Below are positions 36,465-45,719 of a stretch of 64,000 bases of DNA, one piece after another. Numbering within the stretch: the stretch's first letter is position 1; each line of letters opens with the position of its first letter. The position numbers and the translations under genes are program-made. The DNA is from Bacteroidales bacterium Bact_09 (GTDB lineage: Bacteria > Bacteroidota > Bacteroidia > Bacteroidales > UBA932), in assembly GCA_001603455.1 (NCBI GenBank), contig LUZA01000029.1:16179-80178 (forward strand). Direction: 5' to 3'. The notes under the pieces were generated by a model. It was not told the DNA's origin, did no database searches, and saw only the letters and a list, made by a program, of their open reading frames with translations.

Positions 36465-37757
36465 TCAACAGGTTTTAACAATAAAATAACTCTTCTTTCC
36501 TTTCTGTACCAGCAGGTATTTGTTACGGATCAAAAAACTGTGGTCTATGTTCATATCGACGGCCGCTACCTTTTCCTTGTTCACACTTAATCCGCCTCCC
36601 TGTACCAGTTTGCGGCATTCGCCCTTGGAGGGCATAACTGATGTATGAACAGCCAGCAGATCTATCAGGGGCGTCGGGAGCAGGTTACGGCTTATATCAA
36701 ACTGTGGAACACCTTCAAAAACCGACAGAAAAGTTTGCTCGTCCATATCCATTAACTGTTCTTTGGTGCCATTACCAAACAAAATTTTCGAGGCCACAAC
36801 AGCTTTGTTATATTCATCTTCTCCGTGTACCATCTTTGTTACACACTCTGCTAAAACACCCTGTAACAATCTTTTGTGCGGTTCTCTCCTGTGTTTTTCA
36901 ATGTAGTTGTGTATGTTTTCTTTTGATAATAAGGTAAATATCCTGATATATTTTTCAGCATCCTGATCGCTCACATTCAGCCAGAACTGATAAAAGACAT
37001 AAGGTGTAGTCCGTTTTGGATCAAGCCAGACGTTACCCGATTCGGTTTTTCCAAACTTCCCCCCGTCAGACTTGGTGATAAGCGGACACGTAAGCGCATA
37101 GCTTTCCCCTCCTTCTTTCCTGCGAATCAATTCAGAGCCTGTAGTAATATTGCCCCACTGGTCCGATCCTCCCATCTGCAGTTTACAGCCATAATTTTTG
37201 AATAAATATAAATAATCATAACCCTGAAGCAACTGGTAGGTAAACTCGGTAAAGGACATTCCTTCCGATTCTTCGCCGGAAAGTCTTTTGCGGACTGAAT
37301 CCTTGCTCATCATGTAATTGACCGTGATGTGTTTCCCGATATCTCTTGCAAAATGCAGGAACGTATAATCTTTTGTCCAGTCGTAATTATTCAGCAGCAG
37401 GGCTCCATTTTGCTTTGTCTGGTCAAAATCAAGAAATCGCATCAGTTGTTTTTTAATGCATTCCTGATTATGACGCAGGGTTTCTTCATCCAACAGATTG
37501 CGTTCGGTCGACTTCATGGACGGATCGCCTATCATACCTGTAGCTCCCCCGATCAGGGCTATGGGCCTGTGACCGGACTGCTGGAAATGTTTCAGCATCA
37601 TTATACCCACCAGGTGTCCAATATGCAGGGAATCCGCCGTGGGATCGATCCCTACGTAGGCGGTGGTCATTTCCTTGTTCAACATTTCTTCTGTTCCAGG
37701 CATGATGTCGTGGATCATTCCCCTCCACCTGAGTTCTTCTACAAAATTATTCTTCAT
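36465..37757 (-). CDS. tyrS: Tyrosyl-tRNA synthetase
   Basis: A 430-residue class I synthetase that charges tRNA-Tyr. HIGH motif in [25 protein letters not shown] (tyrosine and tRNA contacts); KFGKT as the KMSKS counterpart; C-terminal S4 domain from about residue 360. Length and motif set fit the TyrRS-alpha bacterial type. First gene of tyrS-rbfA-lolE, with a perfect -7 box (TACCTTTG) 26 bases upstream. Confidence 0.96.
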   Translation of the reverse strand: MKNNFVEELRWRGMIHDIMPGTEEMLNKEMTTAYVGIDPTADSLHIGHLVGIMMLKHFQQSGHRPIALIGGATGMIGDPSMKSTERNLLDEETLRHNQECIKKQLMRFLDFDQTKQNGALLLNNYDWTKDYTFLHFARDIGKHITVNYMMSKDSVRKRLSGEESEGMSFTEFTYQLLQGYDYLYLFKNYGCKLQMGGSDQWGNITTGSELIRRKEGGESYALTCPLITKSDGGKFGKTESGNVWLDPKRTTPYVFYQFWLNVSDQDAEKYIRIFTLLSKENIHNYIEKHRREPHKRLLQGVLAECVTKMVHGEDEYNKAVVASKILFGNGTKEQLMDMDEQTFLSVFEGVPQFDISRNLLPTPLIDLLAVHTSVMPSKGECRKLVQGGGLSVNKEKVAAVDMNIDHSFLIRNKYLLVQKGKKSYFIVKTC

Positions 37758-37783
37758 CGTCCTCTGTCTTGGTATGTTTTATG

Positions 37784-37814
37784 CAAAGGTAAAGAATAAA
37801 ATTTTGTACTTTAG
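37784..37814. promoter_or_regulatory. Divergent promoter pair tyrS / S41 lipoprotein
   Basis: Leftward TACCTTTG (37791-37784) serves tyrS. Rightward TACTTTAG (37807-37814), an imperfect box, lies 11 bases before the S41 gene. They are 15 bases apart. Confidence 0.55.
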
Positions 37815-37825
37815 CTGTATAATTC

Positions 37826-39208
37826 ATGTTTATGGTCAAGAGATTTTTTTTGCCGGTAACGCTTTTGCTTCTATTTTCTTCCTGTGAACGGGGCGGAGTG
37901 CCCGGCAAGGAAGAGGCCCCGTTGATTACCCAGAAAGTCAATAATTATATGCTTGACATTATGGAGGAAGTATACCTATGGGAAAAACATATCCCCGATA
38001 CATTCGACATAAGGTACGAATTTGATGAATTTGAATTTTTTGAAAAATTATGCTACCGGCAGGAAGACCGGTGGTCATTCATTACCGACGATGTGCAAAC
38101 CCTTGTGGAAGGAGGTAAGGGTGTGGAAACCACTTTTGGATATTCCCTGGCTTTTGGCACTTTTTCCAATACGGGTAATTATTTTGCCATCGTCCAGTAC
38201 GTATATCCACATACCCCGGCATCGGAAGCCGGCCTGGAAAGGGGGAGCATTCTGACCGAGATCAACGGAAATCCCATCACCAAAGACAACTATACAGACC
38301 TGTACTATGCAGCCTCGCTCAATATAACCCTCGGCATTCTCCAGGACGGATCTGTACATAGAGCGGGGTCCGTTTCGCTTACAGCGCGCAAACAAAATCT
38401 GAATCCCGTTATCGCCTTTAACATCATCGAGGGTGGTGGTAAAAAGGCCGGATACATTTGTTATTCAGATTTTTTCGGTGATTCACAGGATCTGTTCTTT
38501 CCCGTATTCCAGGGATTCAAGTCTCAGGGAGTAACCGATGTGGTATTGGACCTGCGGTATAACCTGGGCGGATATCTTTCGGTCGCGCGTGCCCTGGTAG
38601 GCGTATTGTGCCCCGCAAAATACCTTAACGGCAATACCGTGCTGATTTCCAAATACTGGAACGATCTGTACCAGAAATACTGGACAGACAATAACCGCAA
38701 CGATATGCTTTATGAGTATTTTCCGAAACTTTCCGATACGCCTGTCAATCTGGATCTGCCGCGACTTTTTGTCCTTACGGGTAAAAATACAGCCAGTGCC
38801 TCGGAACTCACCATTTGTGGACTGGATCCCTATATGGAAGTGATCAGGATCGGAGATGTTACCAGGGGTAAATATACAGCCGCCATGATATTCTATCCGG
38901 AAAAGGATCCTCAAATTAAAAACTGGGGGGCGCAGGTCATCGTTTATAAATACGCAAATGCGCTGGGTTTGACCGATTTCAAAGAGGGATTCACGCCAGA
39001 TTACCCGGCAGAAGATATCCTGCTGGGAGAAGTGTATCCGTTGGGAGATCCTCGTGAAAAGCTCCTGTCCCGTGCCCTCTCTCTGATAGGCGTACAAACC
39101 GTTGCCCCCTTGGATGCTTCTGTAAGATCCCAGTTTCCTGCTTTTATCTTTGATCATTCATTGATAATAAAACCCGCCGGACTGAACAACCATTTGATTG
39201 ACAAATAA
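37826..39208 (+). CDS. S41 family peptidase, lipoprotein
   Basis: A 460-residue protein with a lipoprotein signal ending LLLFSSC (Cys near residue 22). A PDZ-like domain (YVYPHTPASEAGLERGSILTEINGNPI) precedes the S41 core: VVLDLRYNLGGYLSVA, then TGKNTASASELTICGL with the probable catalytic Ser, and Lys in DVTRGKYTA. It looks like an active Ser-Lys protease on the outer face of a membrane. Different in layout from the CtpA-like enzyme at 10817. The S37-type peptidase gene follows after 11 bases. Confidence 0.85.
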   Translation: MFMVKRFFLPVTLLLLFSSCERGGVPGKEEAPLITQKVNNYMLDIMEEVYLWEKHIPDTFDIRYEFDEFEFFEKLCYRQEDRWSFITDDVQTLVEGGKGVETTFGYSLAFGTFSNTGNYFAIVQYVYPHTPASEAGLERGSILTEINGNPITKDNYTDLYYAASLNITLGILQDGSVHRAGSVSLTARKQNLNPVIAFNIIEGGGKKAGYICYSDFFGDSQDLFFPVFQGFKSQGVTDVVLDLRYNLGGYLSVARALVGVLCPAKYLNGNTVLISKYWNDLYQKYWTDNNRNDMLYEYFPKLSDTPVNLDLPRLFVLTGKNTASASELTICGLDPYMEVIRIGDVTRGKYTAAMIFYPEKDPQIKNWGAQVIVYKYANALGLTDFKEGFTPDYPAEDILLGEVYPLGDPREKLLSRALSLIGVQTVAPLDASVRSQFPAFIFDHSLIIKPAGLNNHLIDK

Positions 39209-39219
39209 TCTTCCTATTG

Positions 39220-40650
39220 ATGAAACTATCTAAATCCTTAATTACCCTAGCCATCCTGGCATTTCTTGCCAATCCGGTACCCTCTGTTTCCCAAATTTTG
39301 CCGACTTCCCGTACACAATTGGAAACGCAGCTCTCATCTCTTCCTGAAGTAACAGAGGTTTTCAGGCTGGAAAGCACAGAATTTGAAGAAAAATTCAGAA
39401 TACGTGTGCGCCAGTTGGTAAATCACGATGATATTGTTTACGGTTTTTTTGAACAACGTGTGTTCCTAATGCATGTTGGATTTGATCGTCCTACTGTAAT
39501 GGTTACAGAAGGTTATGCGACAGCCTATGCAGCCAATCCACGCTACCGGGAAGAACTGTCCAGAATGTTCAATGCTAATATCGTAGTAGTAGAACACCGT
39601 TATTTTGGAGAATCTGTTCCCTCTCCGCGCAGGTGGGAATTCCTCAATACAAAGGAGGCTATGACCGACCTGCACAAGATTAGGGAAATGCTTGCTCCTT
39701 TATACCCGGGAAAATGGATCGCAACGGGAATCAGCAAAGGTGGGCAAACTGCCATGGCTTACCGCACGATGTATCCCAATGATGTGGATATTACAGTATG
39801 TTATGTGGCCCCGCTGTGTCATGGAGCAGAAGACGGAAGGCATGAACCCTTTATTGCGGGAACGTCGGGAACACCCGAATCGCGTCAAAAAGTGCTTGAT
39901 TTTCAGAAAGAAGTCCTGATTCGCAGAGATAGTCTTATGCCCCTTTTTGAAAAATACTGCGATTCTACCGCTCTGAGTTTTGCAAGACCTGTTGGAGAAA
40001 TATTTGATTATTGCGTGCTGGAGTATTCTTTTGCTTTCTGGCAATGGGGAACTGATCCCGGTGATATTCCCGATCTGAAGGCCGCTGACAGGATCCTGTT
40101 CGCTCACCTGATGAAAGTTGCTTCTCCGGATTACTTTGTCAGGGATACCCCTACAATGCCCTTTTTCATACAGGCGGCAAAAGAGCTGGGTTATTATGGA
40201 TATGACACAAGTCCGTTCCGTTTTAAGGTTACCCGGACCCGTTTTGTTCCAGAAAAAATAAAGAAAGGTCTTTTCGGCAAAAAGAAAGAAATTAAGGACT
40301 CCCTGGCATCCCCGGCAGGAAAGTGGGTAACTAAAAAATACCCCGCTATGGAATTGAAAAAAGCAAAAGGTTATATGAAAGAATTGTTTCTTCCCGATTT
40401 CTATAAGCCACGTTTCAATCGGTCCCTGTACCGACTGCAAAGGACCTTCATTAAACAGTCCGATGCCCGCCTGGTATTTATATACGGAGAATGGGATCCC
40501 TGGACCGCTACCGCCGTTCCCGACCCCGGCAAGCCAAATGTTCTGTATTACGTGCAACCAGGCGGGAGCCACCGTGCCCGCATAGCCACATTGCCCGAAT
40601 CTATGCGTAACGAACTGCAACAGCAAATCAATTCCTGGTTGAACGAATAA
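39220..40650 (+). CDS. Exported serine peptidase, PS-10/S37 family
   Basis: A 476-residue alpha/beta-hydrolase. Signal peptide about 1-24. The nucleophile motif is GISKGG (Ser172), with Asp in GEWDPWTA and His in GGSHRARI completing the triad. VVEHRYFGES before it is typical of S28/S37 enzymes, which remove tripeptides or act on prolyl bonds. With the adjacent S41 lipoprotein it could form a two-step peptide-degrading pair in the periplasm. ATG 39220 is chosen over the TTG one codon upstream. Confidence 0.82.
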   Translation: MKLSKSLITLAILAFLANPVPSVSQILPTSRTQLETQLSSLPEVTEVFRLESTEFEEKFRIRVRQLVNHDDIVYGFFEQRVFLMHVGFDRPTVMVTEGYATAYAANPRYREELSRMFNANIVVVEHRYFGESVPSPRRWEFLNTKEAMTDLHKIREMLAPLYPGKWIATGISKGGQTAMAYRTMYPNDVDITVCYVAPLCHGAEDGRHEPFIAGTSGTPESRQKVLDFQKEVLIRRDSLMPLFEKYCDSTALSFARPVGEIFDYCVLEYSFAFWQWGTDPGDIPDLKAADRILFAHLMKVASPDYFVRDTPTMPFFIQAAKELGYYGYDTSPFRFKVTRTRFVPEKIKKGLFGKKKEIKDSLASPAGKWVTKKYPAMELKKAKGYMKELFLPDFYKPRFNRSLYRLQRTFIKQSDARLVFIYGEWDPWTATAVPDPGKPNVLYYVQPGGSHRARIATLPESMRNELQQQINSWLNE

Positions 40651-40657
40651 CGTCTTC

Positions 40658-41593
40658 ATGGATCCTTTTTTACCCCTTACCCTGAACGATAAAAACCTGA
40701 TAGAACCGTTCCTGCGATCAACAGGTAAAACAGGTGCCGAATATAGTTTTACCACTCTGTACATGTGGTCCGTAATATATAAAACGGACTACAGGATAAT
40801 TTCTTACCGGGAAAATACCCTGCTTCTGGTCAGAAGCCGCAAAGATCAGGATACCCCGTTTCATTATCTGTATCCGATGGGCCTCAATGACCCCCTTGAG
40901 GCAGAAGCTGCACGGGAGATCCTGATCGAGGCCTCTGAAGGTGAACCGTTCCTGGTTGGCGGACTTTCTTCCGCTGAGGCCCGGCAACTGGCTGCCATCG
41001 ATCCGGTACATATAAAAATTCAACCTGTTAGAGATGCATTCGATTACCTCTACAAGGCAGAGGATCTGGCAGAGCTCAGGGGAAAGAAATATCAGTCAAA
41101 ACGCAATCATCTGAATGCTTTTCTTAAAGAATATCCTGGCTATCAGGTGCAGCCGATATATCCCAAAGATATTCCCGCCTGTATAACCATGAACGACAAG
41201 TGGTGCCGGATCATGGGTTGTAACAAATATCCCGAACTGGGACAGGAAGCTTGTGCCGTACGCCGGGCATTCTGCGGATTCACGGAACTTGGACTGGAAG
41301 GTATGATAATGCTCATAGACAGAGAAATCATAGCCTGTACTGTAGGAGAACTCTTTAACGGGAATACCTGGCTGGTGCATATAGAAAAGGCCTTTCCCAA
41401 ATACAGGGGAGTTTATCAGGCAATCAATCAAATGTTTATTCGTTATGCTATGGAAAAATACCCCCAAATCGAATATGTTAACCGTGAAGATGATTCGGGA
41501 GATAAAGGACTGCGGCAGGCAAAACTAAGCTACCGACCTGTATCACTTGTAGAAAAACATTTGGCTTTATTCAGTCAACCACCCACACCATAA
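40658..41593 (+). CDS. DUF2156 / GNAT-like protein
   Basis: A 311-residue cytoplasmic protein of the DUF2156 family, the domain also found in lysyl-phosphatidylglycerol synthase MprF. It holds two GNAT-like halves: residues 1-130 and 140-310, with SKRNHLNAFLKEYPGYQVQPI and the acyl-site segment TWLVHIEKAFPKYRGVYQAINQMF. A transfer of an amino acid or acyl group to a lipid or amine is possible; there are no transmembrane helices, unlike MprF. It follows the S37 gene by 7 bases and overlaps the convergent phosphopantetheinyl transferase by 23 bases. Confidence 0.75.
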   Translation: MDPFLPLTLNDKNLIEPFLRSTGKTGAEYSFTTLYMWSVIYKTDYRIISYRENTLLLVRSRKDQDTPFHYLYPMGLNDPLEAEAAREILIEASEGEPFLVGGLSSAEARQLAAIDPVHIKIQPVRDAFDYLYKAEDLAELRGKKYQSKRNHLNAFLKEYPGYQVQPIYPKDIPACITMNDKWCRIMGCNKYPELGQEACAVRRAFCGFTELGLEGMIMLIDREIIACTVGELFNGNTWLVHIEKAFPKYRGVYQAINQMFIRYAMEKYPQIEYVNREDDSGDKGLRQAKLSYRPVSLVEKHLALFSQPPTP

Positions 41594-42212
41594 CGTGATC
41601 GTCAACCAGCCTGTATTCAAGGATAAAGTTTTTTTCCATTCCGTCACGGTGATAAAATACGGCTTCAATCTCGCCTTCTTCCCTGGGTGTGAAGCGACTG
41701 ATCTCTATCTGTTCAATAAAGTCAACTTCTGTTTGTGATATGTATTTAAACAACGCCTCTTTGGCAGACCAGATCAGGGCTAGTTGTAATTGACGCACTT
41801 CTGGTCTGTCCGACAGAAATTCTTTTTCGGATTTACCCAGGGCTTTCTTTTCAACTGGTGTAAAATTGCGTCCCAGCATTTCTATATCTATTCCCACACT
41901 GTTCTCGGGATGGGTGAGTACACAGGCAAAACGACGCGTATGGGCAATGCTTATTTCAACTATGGAATTCTGCAAAAACGGTCTTCCGTTCTCATGGTAT
42001 CCCAAATAGACTTTTTCCTGGAAAATGATATCAAGTATAGCCCTTACTGCCAGCCTTTCCAGCCGTCGTTTGGAATTGGTGATGTAGGAAAGCTCTTCCT
42101 GTTCATCATTGGGAAGAACACATATTTCTTTCAATTGCTCCTCAGACTCGGTGATTTCCCAAACAACGATTTCTGCCCCGTTTTTGAATTGTTCTCTATA
42201 ATACAGTCCCAT
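41571..42212 (-). CDS. 4'-phosphopantetheinyl transferase superfamily protein
   Basis: A 213-residue Sfp-like enzyme that adds phosphopantetheine from CoA to carrier proteins. Motifs: SVGIDIEMLGR (metal-binding Asp) and WSAKEALFKYI (catalytic Glu/Lys), about 45 residues apart. Sfp-type rather than AcpS length. Which carrier it serves is not shown; no polyketide or peptide synthetase lies nearby. ATG 42212 (MGLYYREQ) follows a perfect -7 box, TATCTTTG at 42232-42225, by 12 bases, so it has its own promoter behind ispE. Confidence 0.85.
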   Translation of the reverse strand: MGLYYREQFKNGAEIVVWEITESEEQLKEICVLPNDEQEELSYITNSKRRLERLAVRAILDIIFQEKVYLGYHENGRPFLQNSIVEISIAHTRRFACVLTHPENSVGIDIEMLGRNFTPVEKKALGKSEKEFLSDRPEVRQLQLALIWSAKEALFKYISQTEVDFIEQIEISRFTPREEGEIEAVFYHRDGMEKNFILEYRLVDDHVMVWVVD

Positions 42213-42242
42213 ATATATCTGTGGCAAAGATAAGAACAAATC

Positions 42243-43025
42243 CTAAATCCTAAAAAGGCCGAACACGGCAGATCCGCTTCCCGTCATAGATGCATAGACC
42301 GCCCCTTCCCGATACAGAGCCTGTTTGTAATGGCTTATCAGGGGGTATTTCTTAAAAATCGTTTCTTCAAAATCGTTCCTGACAACATATTTCCATGTGT
42401 CAACAGGTTGCAGGAGCAAGTCGCGCAAAGCTACCTTGCGGGGGCGGGGTTCGATGCCTGCATAGGCTTCAGCCGTAGAAACAGAGACAGGTGGAAACCG
42501 CAACTCTATGCGGTATTGGCTCAGGTCAATGGGAAAAGGCTCCAGAACATCTCCTTTTCCCGTCGCCAGACAGGATATGAACGGAGGCTGTTGGATAAAA
42601 AAAGAAACGTCGCTGCCCAGCTGTGCGGCATAGGAAAGCATTTCTTTTTGGGACAAACCCAGGGAAAAGTGCCTGTTAAGCAATTGCAAACAAAAAGCAC
42701 CGTCTGCAGAACCGCCTCCTAATCCCTTCCCGGTTGGTATTTGTTTGTAAAGATGGATTTCCACCGGAGTGAGTCGGAATCGTTCGGCCAGCAAACGGTA
42801 GGCTTTCACACAAAGATTTGATGTTACGGGTCCCGGGACATTTTGTCCATAAAGGAAAAGCTGTACATCTTCCTGACAGCCTGATACATCAGTTATCTCG
42901 AGTATGTCACACAGCGTATGGGGAACAAAAAGTGTTTCGATATTGTGATAACCGTCCGTGCGTTTTTCAAGCACGTGTAACCCCACATTGATCTTGGAAC
43001 AAGGATATACAACTGTAGTGGCCAT
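42243..43025 (-). CDS. ispE: 4-diphosphocytidyl-2-C-methyl-D-erythritol kinase
   Basis: A 260-residue GHMP kinase of the MEP isoprenoid pathway, phosphorylating CDP-methylerythritol. PCSKINVGLHVLEKRTDGYHNIETLF is the family N-terminus; PTGKGLGGGSADGAF is the ATP loop; SMTGSGSAVFGLF ends the protein. ispD of the same pathway is at 58497. It begins ten bases after the nrdJ stop and is likely cotranscribed with it. Confidence 0.93.
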   Translation of the reverse strand: MATTVVYPCSKINVGLHVLEKRTDGYHNIETLFVPHTLCDILEITDVSGCQEDVQLFLYGQNVPGPVTSNLCVKAYRLLAERFRLTPVEIHLYKQIPTGKGLGGGSADGAFCLQLLNRHFSLGLSQKEMLSYAAQLGSDVSFFIQQPPFISCLATGKGDVLEPFPIDLSQYRIELRFPPVSVSTAEAYAGIEPRPRKVALRDLLLQPVDTWKYVVRNDFEETIFKKYPLISHYKQALYREGAVYASMTGSGSAVFGLFRI

Positions 43026-43035
43026 AAACAAAGGA

Positions 43036-45585
43036 TTAGCCGCACTTGGAATTCCCGCAGCTCATGCATAACAAGCAGCCTTCCTGATAAATCAGGTTCT
43101 TAGCACCGCATTTTTCGCACTCTATTCCCGAGGTGTCCTTGGTCCCGTTGGGTATATATCTTTTTAATGCCCTTTCCACTCCTGTGCGCCAGTTGTTTAT
43201 GGTTTGGCTGTCGAGTTCCAGCGACGAAACCAGGTGAACAACTTCTTCTACGGGCAGGCCGTTGCGCAAAACGCCCGAGATCAGTTTGGCATAATTCCAA
43301 TATGCCTGGTTGAACATATGGGATATCCCTCCAACAGTATTGGGGTAACCGTATTTATCTATAAAACGGAAGTCGTAACGGGAGCCTTTCTCTTCCACAA
43401 CCTTGAGGACCTGTCCCATGGTTACGGATTTGGGTATTACCCTGGTGTCCTCGTCCAGTTTCCCGGTGAAAATTTCATAAGGTCTTCCTTCATACAATCC
43501 CACAAAGGCGATCCATTGTTCATTGGCATTTTTAAACCTGATGACCTCCGCATCCAGGGCCTCGGGTCTTTCCTTTGGCATTGATTTCATCATTTTTCCT
43601 CCTTTTTCCGGGGAATCTGCCGGTACAAGTACGCCGGAACGACTCCCTTCGCGGTACACGGTTATACCTTTACAGCCCCACTCCCAGGCTGTCCTGTACA
43701 CCTTGGCTACCATGTCTTCCGTAATATCGGAAGGCAGGTTGACGGTTACACTAATGGAGTGGTCTACCCATTTTTGCATCTGTCCCTGCATCTTAACCTT
43801 GGCAACCCAGTCCACATCGTTGGCAGTGGCTTTGTAATAAGGCGACTCCTGTACCAAAGCCTGCAACTCTTCTTTGTTCATTGCCATGACCTTATTTTTG
43901 TTATGCCCGTTGACTTCGGCCCAATCAAGAAATTTATGGTGGAATACGTTGTATTCCTCAAACGCATCCCCCATTTTATCTGTATAGGAAATATTGGCGT
44001 TTTTATCGTTAGGGTTAACCTTTTTACGACGTTGATATACAGGCAAAAAAACTTGTTCAATTCCACTTGTTGTTTGAGTCATCAGACTGGTAGTGCCCGT
44101 AGGAGCTATGGTCAGCATAGAGATATTGCGGCGTCCCGAGCTGACCATCAATTGGTACAACTCTTCATCTTCTTGTCGAATACGTTCTATCATGGGATTG
44201 CGGAGTTCCCTGTTGGAATCGTATATAGGGAATGGTCCCCTTTCCTGGCCCATGATTACCGATGAACGGTAAGCGGCAAGTGCGAGCGTTTTCTGCACCT
44301 GAACCCCTACCTGAATGGCTTCTTCCGATCCGTAACGCAGGCCCAGTGCTGCGAGCATATCGCCTTCTGCTGTGATACCCAGGCCCGTACGTCTTCCCCC
44401 AAGGGTTTTCTCTTTGATCTTAGTCCACAATTCCCTTTCGGTTCTTTTAATGACTTCGTCTTCAGGGTCACGGTCGATCTTGGATATGATGGCGTCTATC
44501 TTTTCCATTTCCAGATCTACCAGGTCATCATTCAGCCGCATGGCTTTGATCACATGATCCTTGAAAAGGGAAATGTTGAACTTCGCCTGAGAAGTAAAGG
44601 GTTTTTCTACATAGGAATACAGGTTGATGGCTATTAGACGGCAAGAATCATACGGACACAACGGTATTTCCCCGCAGGGGTTGGTGCTGACTGTCCTGTA
44701 TCCCAGGTCCGCGTAACAGTCGGCAACTGATTCGCGAATGATCGTATCCCAAAATAATACCCCGGGTTCTGCCGATTTCCAGGCATTGTGAATAATCTTC
44801 TTCCACAAGGAGGCCGCATCCATTTCCTTTTTATATTTTGGATTTGTTGCGTCCACCGGATATTGCTGCATATAGGGTTTTTCTGCCAATGCGGCTTTCA
44901 TGAACTCATCGTTTATCTTGACCGATACATTGGCGCCCGTCACCTTGTTCTGTTCCAGTTTGGCATCTATGAAGTTTTCTGCATCGGGATGTTTAACGGA
45001 AATTGTCAGCATGAGTGCTCCGCGCCTGCCATCCTGAGCTACTTCGCGGGTCGAATTGGAATACCTTTCCATGAAGGGAACCACACCTGTAGATGTAAGG
45101 GCAGAATTGAGCACAGGAGATCCGCCGGGCCTGATATGGGACAAATCATGACCCACACCTCCACGGCGTTTCATCAGCTGTACCTGTTCTTCATCTATTT
45201 TCAGTATCCCTCCATACGAATCGGCCGGTTTTTCATGGCCTATTACAAAACAATTAGACAAGGATGCAATTTGATGGCCGTTCCCGATTCCGGACATGGG
45301 TCCACCTTGAGGTATAATGTACTTGAAGTGGTCGAGCAACTGAAATATCTCTTCTTCGCTCATCGGATTCGGATACTTTTTTTCTATCCTGGCAAACTCT
45401 TTAGCCAACCTCCGGTGCATGTCTTCAGGGGTACATTCGTAAAGATTCCCAAAAGAATCTTTCATGGCGTATTTATTAATCCAGACTGATGCAGCCAGTT
45501 CGTCGCCATTGAAATATTCCTTTGTTTTGGCCAATGCTTCCTCATAGGGAAAAATTGCCTTTGCATTCTTTTCTACAGAATCCAT
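43036..45585 (-). CDS. nrdJ: Adenosylcobalamin-dependent (class II) ribonucleotide reductase
   Basis: An 849-residue reductase that makes deoxynucleotides with a B12 radical and no oxygen. SLSNCFVIG gives an active-site Cys, NPCGEIPLCPY holds the radical Cys and the catalytic Asn/Glu, and APTGTTSLM the substrate loop. A C-terminal zinc ribbon, CEKCGAKN then CLLCMSCGNSKCG, probably relays electrons from thioredoxin. ATG 45585 is preferred over GTG 45588. It implies a need for cobalamin; I see no B12 riboswitch in the short leader. Confidence 0.93.
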   Translation of the reverse strand: MDSVEKNAKAIFPYEEALAKTKEYFNGDELAASVWINKYAMKDSFGNLYECTPEDMHRRLAKEFARIEKKYPNPMSEEEIFQLLDHFKYIIPQGGPMSGIGNGHQIASLSNCFVIGHEKPADSYGGILKIDEEQVQLMKRRGGVGHDLSHIRPGGSPVLNSALTSTGVVPFMERYSNSTREVAQDGRRGALMLTISVKHPDAENFIDAKLEQNKVTGANVSVKINDEFMKAALAEKPYMQQYPVDATNPKYKKEMDAASLWKKIIHNAWKSAEPGVLFWDTIIRESVADCYADLGYRTVSTNPCGEIPLCPYDSCRLIAINLYSYVEKPFTSQAKFNISLFKDHVIKAMRLNDDLVDLEMEKIDAIISKIDRDPEDEVIKRTERELWTKIKEKTLGGRRTGLGITAEGDMLAALGLRYGSEEAIQVGVQVQKTLALAAYRSSVIMGQERGPFPIYDSNRELRNPMIERIRQEDEELYQLMVSSGRRNISMLTIAPTGTTSLMTQTTSGIEQVFLPVYQRRKKVNPNDKNANISYTDKMGDAFEEYNVFHHKFLDWAEVNGHNKNKVMAMNKEELQALVQESPYYKATANDVDWVAKVKMQGQMQKWVDHSISVTVNLPSDITEDMVAKVYRTAWEWGCKGITVYREGSRSGVLVPADSPEKGGKMMKSMPKERPEALDAEVIRFKNANEQWIAFVGLYEGRPYEIFTGKLDEDTRVIPKSVTMGQVLKVVEEKGSRYDFRFIDKYGYPNTVGGISHMFNQAYWNYAKLISGVLRNGLPVEEVVHLVSSLELDSQTINNWRTGVERALKRYIPNGTKDTSGIECEKCGAKNLIYQEGCLLCMSCGNSKCG

Positions 45586-45607
45586 CACACTGTTAATAAA
45601 AAGGTTA

Positions 45608-45619
45608 CTAAATATTTAG
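45608..45619. promoter_or_regulatory. Palindrome before nrdJ
   Basis: CTAAATATTTAG is a perfect 12-base palindrome 22-34 bases upstream of the nrdJ start. It may be an operator in the nrdJ leader, but it is AT-rich and could be chance. It does not match the NrdR box I remember. Confidence 0.3.
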
Positions 45620-45689
45620 GTTATTTTCCTCACCGGAAAAGGGAATTGCAAGTTAACTCAATCGTCCCGTTATTAACAGAGACAACCTT

Positions 45690-45719
45690 AAAAGATATGC
45701 ACAAATTTTTTAACAACAA
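45690..45719 (-). promoter_or_regulatory. Candidate nrdJ promoter inside the end of sufD
   Basis: On the minus strand TTG (45719-45717), a 19-base spacer and TATCTTTT (45697-45690) fit the Bacteroidota promoter with one mismatch in the -7 box. The upstream element lies in the last cysteine codons of sufD. The leader to nrdJ would be about 100 bases. The stretch 45589-45709 holds nothing else I recognise. Confidence 0.4.

Noticed and set aside
39700-40764. 354-codon antisense frame opposite the S37-type peptidase
   Set aside because: The sense gene has a signal peptide and full catalytic triad; the antisense frame has no family features.
45589-45709. Cobalamin riboswitch before nrdJ
   Set aside because: The gap is only about 120 bases and has no recognisable B12-box or its paired stems.
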